From the NCBI RefSeq assembly GCF_037975245.1, contig NC_092567.1, forward strand, positions 21,302,376 through 21,366,375: a stretch of DNA of 64,000 bases, in the 5' to 3' direction. The notes beneath the pieces are model-generated. The model worked only from the letters and a program-made list of their open reading frames with translations, was not told where the DNA came from and did no database searches. Within the stretch, counting starts at the first letter, position 1, and the number at the start of each line of letters is the position of its first letter. The position numbers were made by a program, and so were the translations under genes. The stretch is from Apostichopus japonicus. Its lineage: Eukaryota; Echinodermata; Holothuroidea; Aspidochirotida; Stichopodidae. Positions 59,524 to 64,000 of the stretch are shown piece by piece.

Positions 59524-59721
59524 GTGTTCGAAGAAAATTGTTCCCAATACGAAAAACATGTGAGACACTTTGGAATGGTAGAATATGAAGGAGTTTACTG
59601 GGGGTCGGTGAGGGTGCACAGTGTTAAAAGATTACCAGGGCATACTAGACACGGTAGAATGCGGTGCTTAGGTTGTGGGGAGACCGGTAAGTGGGTCACT
59701 CGTAAATATATAAACCAGTAA
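59524..59721 (+). CDS. unassigned ORF ending at a splice-donor-like site
   Basis: 65 codons, Gly/Arg/His-containing with CLGCGETGKW near the end. The frame runs into CCAGTAAGT, whose TAA is the stop but which also reads as a donor. No family recognised. It may be an exon of an unknown gene or alternative first exon of the liprin gene, or chance. Confidence 0.15.
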   Translation: MFEENCSQYEKHVRHFGMVEYEGVYWGSVRVHSVKRLPGHTRHGRMRCLGCGETGKWVTRKYINQ

Positions 59722-59819
59722 GTTTTATAATATATGTGTGTGTTTGTTGACAAGTGTTGGTAATGTCTGGGAAAGTTGGATGAAGTCACCTGTCGTGCCA
59801 GTTGAGATAATATCATTTT

Positions 59820-60038
59820 TTGAGGCTTCGGCGTCCTACAGTACGTCCTAGCCTGGGTAGATCCGGGAGGAAGATAGTAGGTGGAGCCAGGGATATGGGC
59901 GGAGCCAGTGATGTGGGTGGAGCCAGTGATATGGGCGGAGTCAGGGATTTAGGATCGGGGCACAGAGAGAAAAATGTTACCAAGTTTACTAGGTTAGGTG
60001 GAGTAAAGTGCATACTTAAGTTAACAGGAGACAGGTAA
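59820..60038 (+). CDS. unassigned ORF with 18-bp repeat, ending at a GTAAGT donor
   Basis: 72 codons: an Arg-rich start, a hexapeptide repeat of the form GGASDM four times (18-bp DNA unit GGAGCCAGTGATATGGGC, about 59881-59950), then a Lys-rich end running into ACAGGTAAGT, a strong donor. GC content is higher than around it. No family recognised; alternative exon or chance. Confidence 0.18.
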   Translation: MRLRRPTVRPSLGRSGRKIVGGARDMGGASDVGGASDMGGVRDLGSGHREKNVTKFTRLGGVKCILKLTGDR

Positions 60039-63000
60039 GTATTGTCATTTGATTTGGGATTATAAGTAAAGTCTTTAAATGCATGTGTCTACCAGTTCTA
60101 TGTTACTGAAGAGTGGACACAGTATACTAAGTTACTATACATACATGCATTATTTAGTAGTCCTACTGTAAGATGTTTGGAGAGCTTAATTTTGTTCATG
60201 AACTCACTAATATTATATATTGCATCCTTGAAGATGCTTCATAAGTGAATCAAATTTTAGCTCAATTTTTTTTTTCGTTTGTAACGTAGCAATTATTCAT
60301 CTGAAATTTTCCGGAAAAACTTTCTCTTCAGATTGTTCAGGTTGTCGAGCAGAATTGTACCAGCATTTACAGTACAGTATGTATATTTATAAAACTCTGT
60401 CCCTACCTACTCTGTCAGAAAATTGCAATTTACTCACTTAAAAATTTTGTGTACACATTGAAACCACAGACCCAACCGTTCTGCAAAGCTATTCATTACA
60501 AAACTTAATGAGAAAGGCCTGAAGCTAAATTGGTCGTCCATGAGTGGCACAGGGACGGGAATTATTATCCTGTTTTTGTCCAAATTTGCAGATTCTAAAT
60601 ATAGCACTACGGTACTAACAATTATCAGACTCTATAGTCTGCCAATTGTTAGAGTTTCCAAACTTAATTAGTTTCACTCTAATTTTCCAGGTACACATTA
60701 TAAAGTTTCACGTTTTTGCTAATTGTACTCTTCAAGCAAATTCTCAGTTCTTAAGAAATTCTATAATATTGAGGTACTGACATTACCGTACAGTGTGGTA
60801 CTGTAAACGTGTATTCACACTACTCGAAGTAGTATAGGCGATAACTGAATATGATTGACACAAATAATAAATGCTTCTTTATACATTTTCTTTGAGAATG
60901 GGAGTGAACCCAGAGGGATTAAATTACAGTGTTTATAGTCAGTCAGATGCCAATTTGTTTCATTCATACAGGTTTCTAGAAGTTTTTATCAATACACAAG
61001 ATGGCAGATAATCTTTTCTTACCTCCTCCCTCTCCCACTCTCTCCCCCACCCCCTTCCCATTCCCCTCCCCCCTTCCCATTCCCCTCCCCATCCCCTTCG
61101 TCCATAATTTACACTCTCAATTAATGCTACAGGTCTTTGCACATTATTTCCTTTAATGACTTAAAGTAAGCGTCAGCTTTCCACGGGAATACTTGCAAAA
61201 TCTCTTCCTGGTTTGAAAATTTGATGACAAAGTTCAGCTTTCATATCTGTGAGGAATTTGTTCAGGCAGTCAATTCGACTTCATGCTGCACATGACAGGC
61301 CATTGTGTGGTTCAAGGTTATCAGTTTAATATGTAATGGGGTATTATCATCATAGAAATTCAATGATGGATACAGTATTTAATAGAACGTTCTTGGATTT
61401 AACGGATGTTTACTTCACTAGGTTTGAATTACTATGTAACTATGTGACATGCGAGTAATGGTGATGACAGATCACCAGGGAGTAACAATCAGTGTTGGAA
61501 TATCAGATATAAGTTTAATGTGCAATGATAGACCAGGCAATTGAGTCTATTTCTTAAATTCATTTAGGACTGAACTGGTAAAAATCTTTACCACCCCCCC
61601 CCCCCCGTCCCTCTCCACTTCCATTCCCTCTCTCTCTCTCTCTAATAGGTGACTATTTTTTTTACTCTCCCTAAAAATAGAGAAAATACTGAACTTTGCT
61701 TCCACGTTTGAGAAGGTTTATAGTATCATGGCTTTTAAGAGTAGAAAATTAAGCAAAAAGCAAGTAAATTGACATTCTACTAGAGAGGTTATGGTTTTAT
61801 CTTGAATTTTACTTGAACCTGAGATATTTGATAGTTTATCAGTGCTTTGTGACTGTTTATTTGCCAGAACTGACCTAGTTGTACAGCTCTGTAAGGTATT
61901 TCACTATACTAAGGCAATATTTTCACCAGTATATATCATCATGCAAGGTCCTCATTACAAGTACAAAACGGTTCACCCCAGTTTGCAGTCGGCATTTCCT
62001 TACCATATAAAATATTTGTGTTTACTCAAGCGTGAAAGGGGAGGCAAAGCCAACAATCACTGAACATTATATAAATTTGAAATAGATACTGTAGTGCTGT
62101 ACATCCTTCTTTACATAAATAGTACAGTAGCTCCGTCACAACCCCCCCCCCCCTTAACCCTTTACATCCTCCTGTACATATATGGTAGCTCCGTCACAAC
62201 CCCCACCCCCCTCCACCCTTTGATCCCCCAGTGGGGTAAGATGTTTTTGGCTCTGTAACATCCCATTATTAAGAGTATATATATCATAACTGCCTCTTGT
62301 TATCTCATTCCAATATATCTCATAGCTAAATATAGATATTTTAGTTATCAGTGGACATGATAACCAAACACATCCTCCTTGATCGAAAGCAGAGCCCCCG
62401 ATGAGTTTTAGCTCATAGTCTCTGCCTCTCTGGACAATGAAGCTCAACACAGGATGCCATGCTGTGAGGCTCCCATAATTAAGACCACGGTGGTATGGTA
62501 TCCGCCGGTGTAGATAGATCGTAGTGCAGTTTCATAGCATTATGACCACTGGGGTTAGGAGAGGGTATTAAATCAGACCTATCCTGATCAATTTTTGATT
62601 AAAACCTGCTGACAGAATACAAAGCTTAAAGAAAACAATAGAGGAGAAGAAGAATTCAAGAAATGCCAGCCAAAATCTGCCTCAAATTGACGACATTAAT
62701 CTTTCATGGAAATTAAGAAAAGATGGGATTTCTTTCTGATTGGGACTGGTGGTATTTATCCACAATCACAGAGAATGGGTTCAGCTCACTTTTTTTTCTT
62801 TTTTTGAATATCGGCGGAATTGGTTAAGCCTTCGGTAGATTAGGTTTTGTAATCAAAGTGTATGAATCATTAAGAGTTAGATATTTTTTGTAACGCTTTC
62901 CTCCAAAGGTTGCGTGAAATGTCAGTAGTGACGATATTAAACATTTACAGATACTGTCTGCTCGTTGGGTCAGTGCAATTGAGTCTTCTGTTTTTTTGTC

Positions 63001-63638
63001 GTTTTTCTTGCTTTTCATGCACCGTATTAGGAACAGAATAGAAGTTATGATAACTACAACAGTATTTTGGTGAAGAGAGATAGGTTACATTATTAGTTAA
63101 CAAATATTGTACTATTGTAGGTTAAATTTTGCACTGGAATTTTGTTAAATTTGATCAGCTTTTGACCTTATTGTAATTGCTGAGGACAATTGTCACCTGA
63201 ATGGTTTTAGTCCATCTTTTCTCGTCTGATCATCCTTCAGTCTGCTATTAAACCTAGAAAGTTGGACAATAAAGGCCCAACCTTTGTGCAATACATTGCC
63301 TAACCCAACTTTTTTGGTTTTGCATTCCCCAAATTTTTGTGGAGAACAAAGGCCGCACGCTTCAGGCTAAGTTAGGTGACAATATTCTTTGAAAACTCTG
63401 CAGTACTTTACCTACAGGTAAAGACTCAAAAGTCAAACACAGCTTTTCTTTTTAATTCTCTCTTCGTAAAGTTGACATTTTTTTGTTTATTATTGACTTT
63501 TTTTCCCCAGGTATTTGTAGGTTTATCTTGATTGTATGATAGCTCCAACAACATTATTTCCTCACCTGCTTAGTATTTCAATAATTCACTGTTATTGAGT
63601 AATTGGATTAATACAGTCATTAGAAATGCAGCATTGCT
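60039..63638 (+). other. liprin-alpha intron 1, last part
   Basis: Contains pyrimidine-only tracts (61017-61097), a C run at 61591-61604 followed by (CT)n, a duplicated ACATCCTTCTTTACATA-type segment with CTCCGTCACAACCCCC near 62130 and 62191, and no recognised exon. Confidence 0.5.
61017..61097. repeat. polypyrimidine tract with TTCCCATTCCCCTCCCC repeat
   Basis: About 80 bases almost purely C and T (with few A), with the unit TTCCCATTCCCCTCCCC repeated. Mirror-like polypyrimidine tracts of this kind can form triplex DNA. Confidence 0.8.
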
Positions 63639-63980
63639 AGGGATGTGCTCAGAATTATTTGAGTGCCGGGTGGATTTGTGCGGTATGTGTGATCCACCTC
63701 CTGGAGGAGGGGGCTCAGGGGTGAGGGTTGCCCCTCTCCTTTGGACAAGTTTTGCAAATGAAGTATCTTACTGTAGATGGCAAATGGTGTCATCTGTTTT
63801 CCTATTCTGGCACTAACTTCTGTTCCAAGTATTCACCTATATTTTGGTTTGATGGAAAAACTTGTTAAATTTATCATCAAAAAAAGAGCCGGGCGGAAAT
63901 GTTTAAAATACTCTTTGTGCTGGACGGCATTCAGATCTGCCCGGCGCAGCCGCCCACAGGCCCGGCAAGAGTACATCCCT
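63639..63980. mobile_element. hAT-type MITE at the window's right end
   Basis: Ends AGGGATGTGCTC and GAGTACATCCCT are inverted repeats with one mismatch. The flanks GCATTGCT (63631-63638) and GCATCGCT (63981-63988) form an 8-bp target duplication with one mismatch. 342 bp, noncoding, GC-rich near the right end. The left end resembles that of the ILRUN-intron element at 24765. Confidence 0.85.
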
Positions 63981-64000
63981 GCATCGCTGTATAACACATT

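Noticed and set aside
1-64000. Endogenous virus or retrotransposon coding regions
   Set aside because: No frame with recognisable reverse transcriptase, integrase, capsid or transposase motifs was seen in any of the six frames.

Overview
The window is AT-rich nuclear DNA of an invertebrate animal. Its genes have many short exons with GT-AG introns, and the proteins align along their length with remembered human orthologues. The many C/G homopolymer runs, small DNA transposons and minisatellites would suit a marine deuterostome such as an echinoderm (a sea cucumber is my best guess), but no single feature proves the taxon. I found no prokaryotic or viral gene, intact transposase or reverse transcriptase.

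Layout. (1) 1-7 kb: GATA microsatellite, one possible last exon of an unidentified gene (2211-2303), and old dispersed repeats. (2) 7.1-18.6 kb, plus strand: a complete mitochondrial replicative helicase Twinkle gene (TWNK), 11 coding exons, 794 codons plus stop. Its introns hold hAT-like and TTAA-flanked MITEs, a telomere-like tract, a truncated tRNA-Thr-like piece and a tRNA-derived SINE. A minisatellite of about 101 bp begins at its stop codon. (3) 24.5-29.2 kb, minus strand: an ILRUN (C6orf106) orthologue, 6 coding exons, 306 aa, convergent with TWNK. (4) 33.0-43.2 kb, minus strand: EIF3M, 10 coding exons, 380 aa. Its intron 3 carries a 3.5-kb foldback element with arms of about 1.58 kb. 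(5) 43.2-52.3 kb: spacer between the divergent EIF3M and liprin-alpha genes, with a hAT MITE carrying a perfect 8-bp target duplication and a 1.1-kb array of a 17-bp repeat. (6) 52.3 kb to the end, plus strand: the first coding exon of a liprin-alpha (PPFIA) gene, followed by more than 11 kb of intron with no further exon seen.

The four genes do not form a pathway: mtDNA replication (TWNK), restraint of inflammatory and antiviral transcription (ILRUN), translation initiation (EIF3M) and a synaptic or cell-adhesion scaffold (liprin-alpha). All exon junctions below were placed by hand from GT/AG sites and reading phase, and each join keeps frame. UTRs, transcription starts and polyadenylation sites are not established. 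The most interesting points are the Cys pairs and the Toprim DxD pair seen in this Twinkle, the foldback element inside EIF3M, the 17-bp array that is open in three frames, and clusters of GCCTA-type motifs near the 5' ends of the genes.
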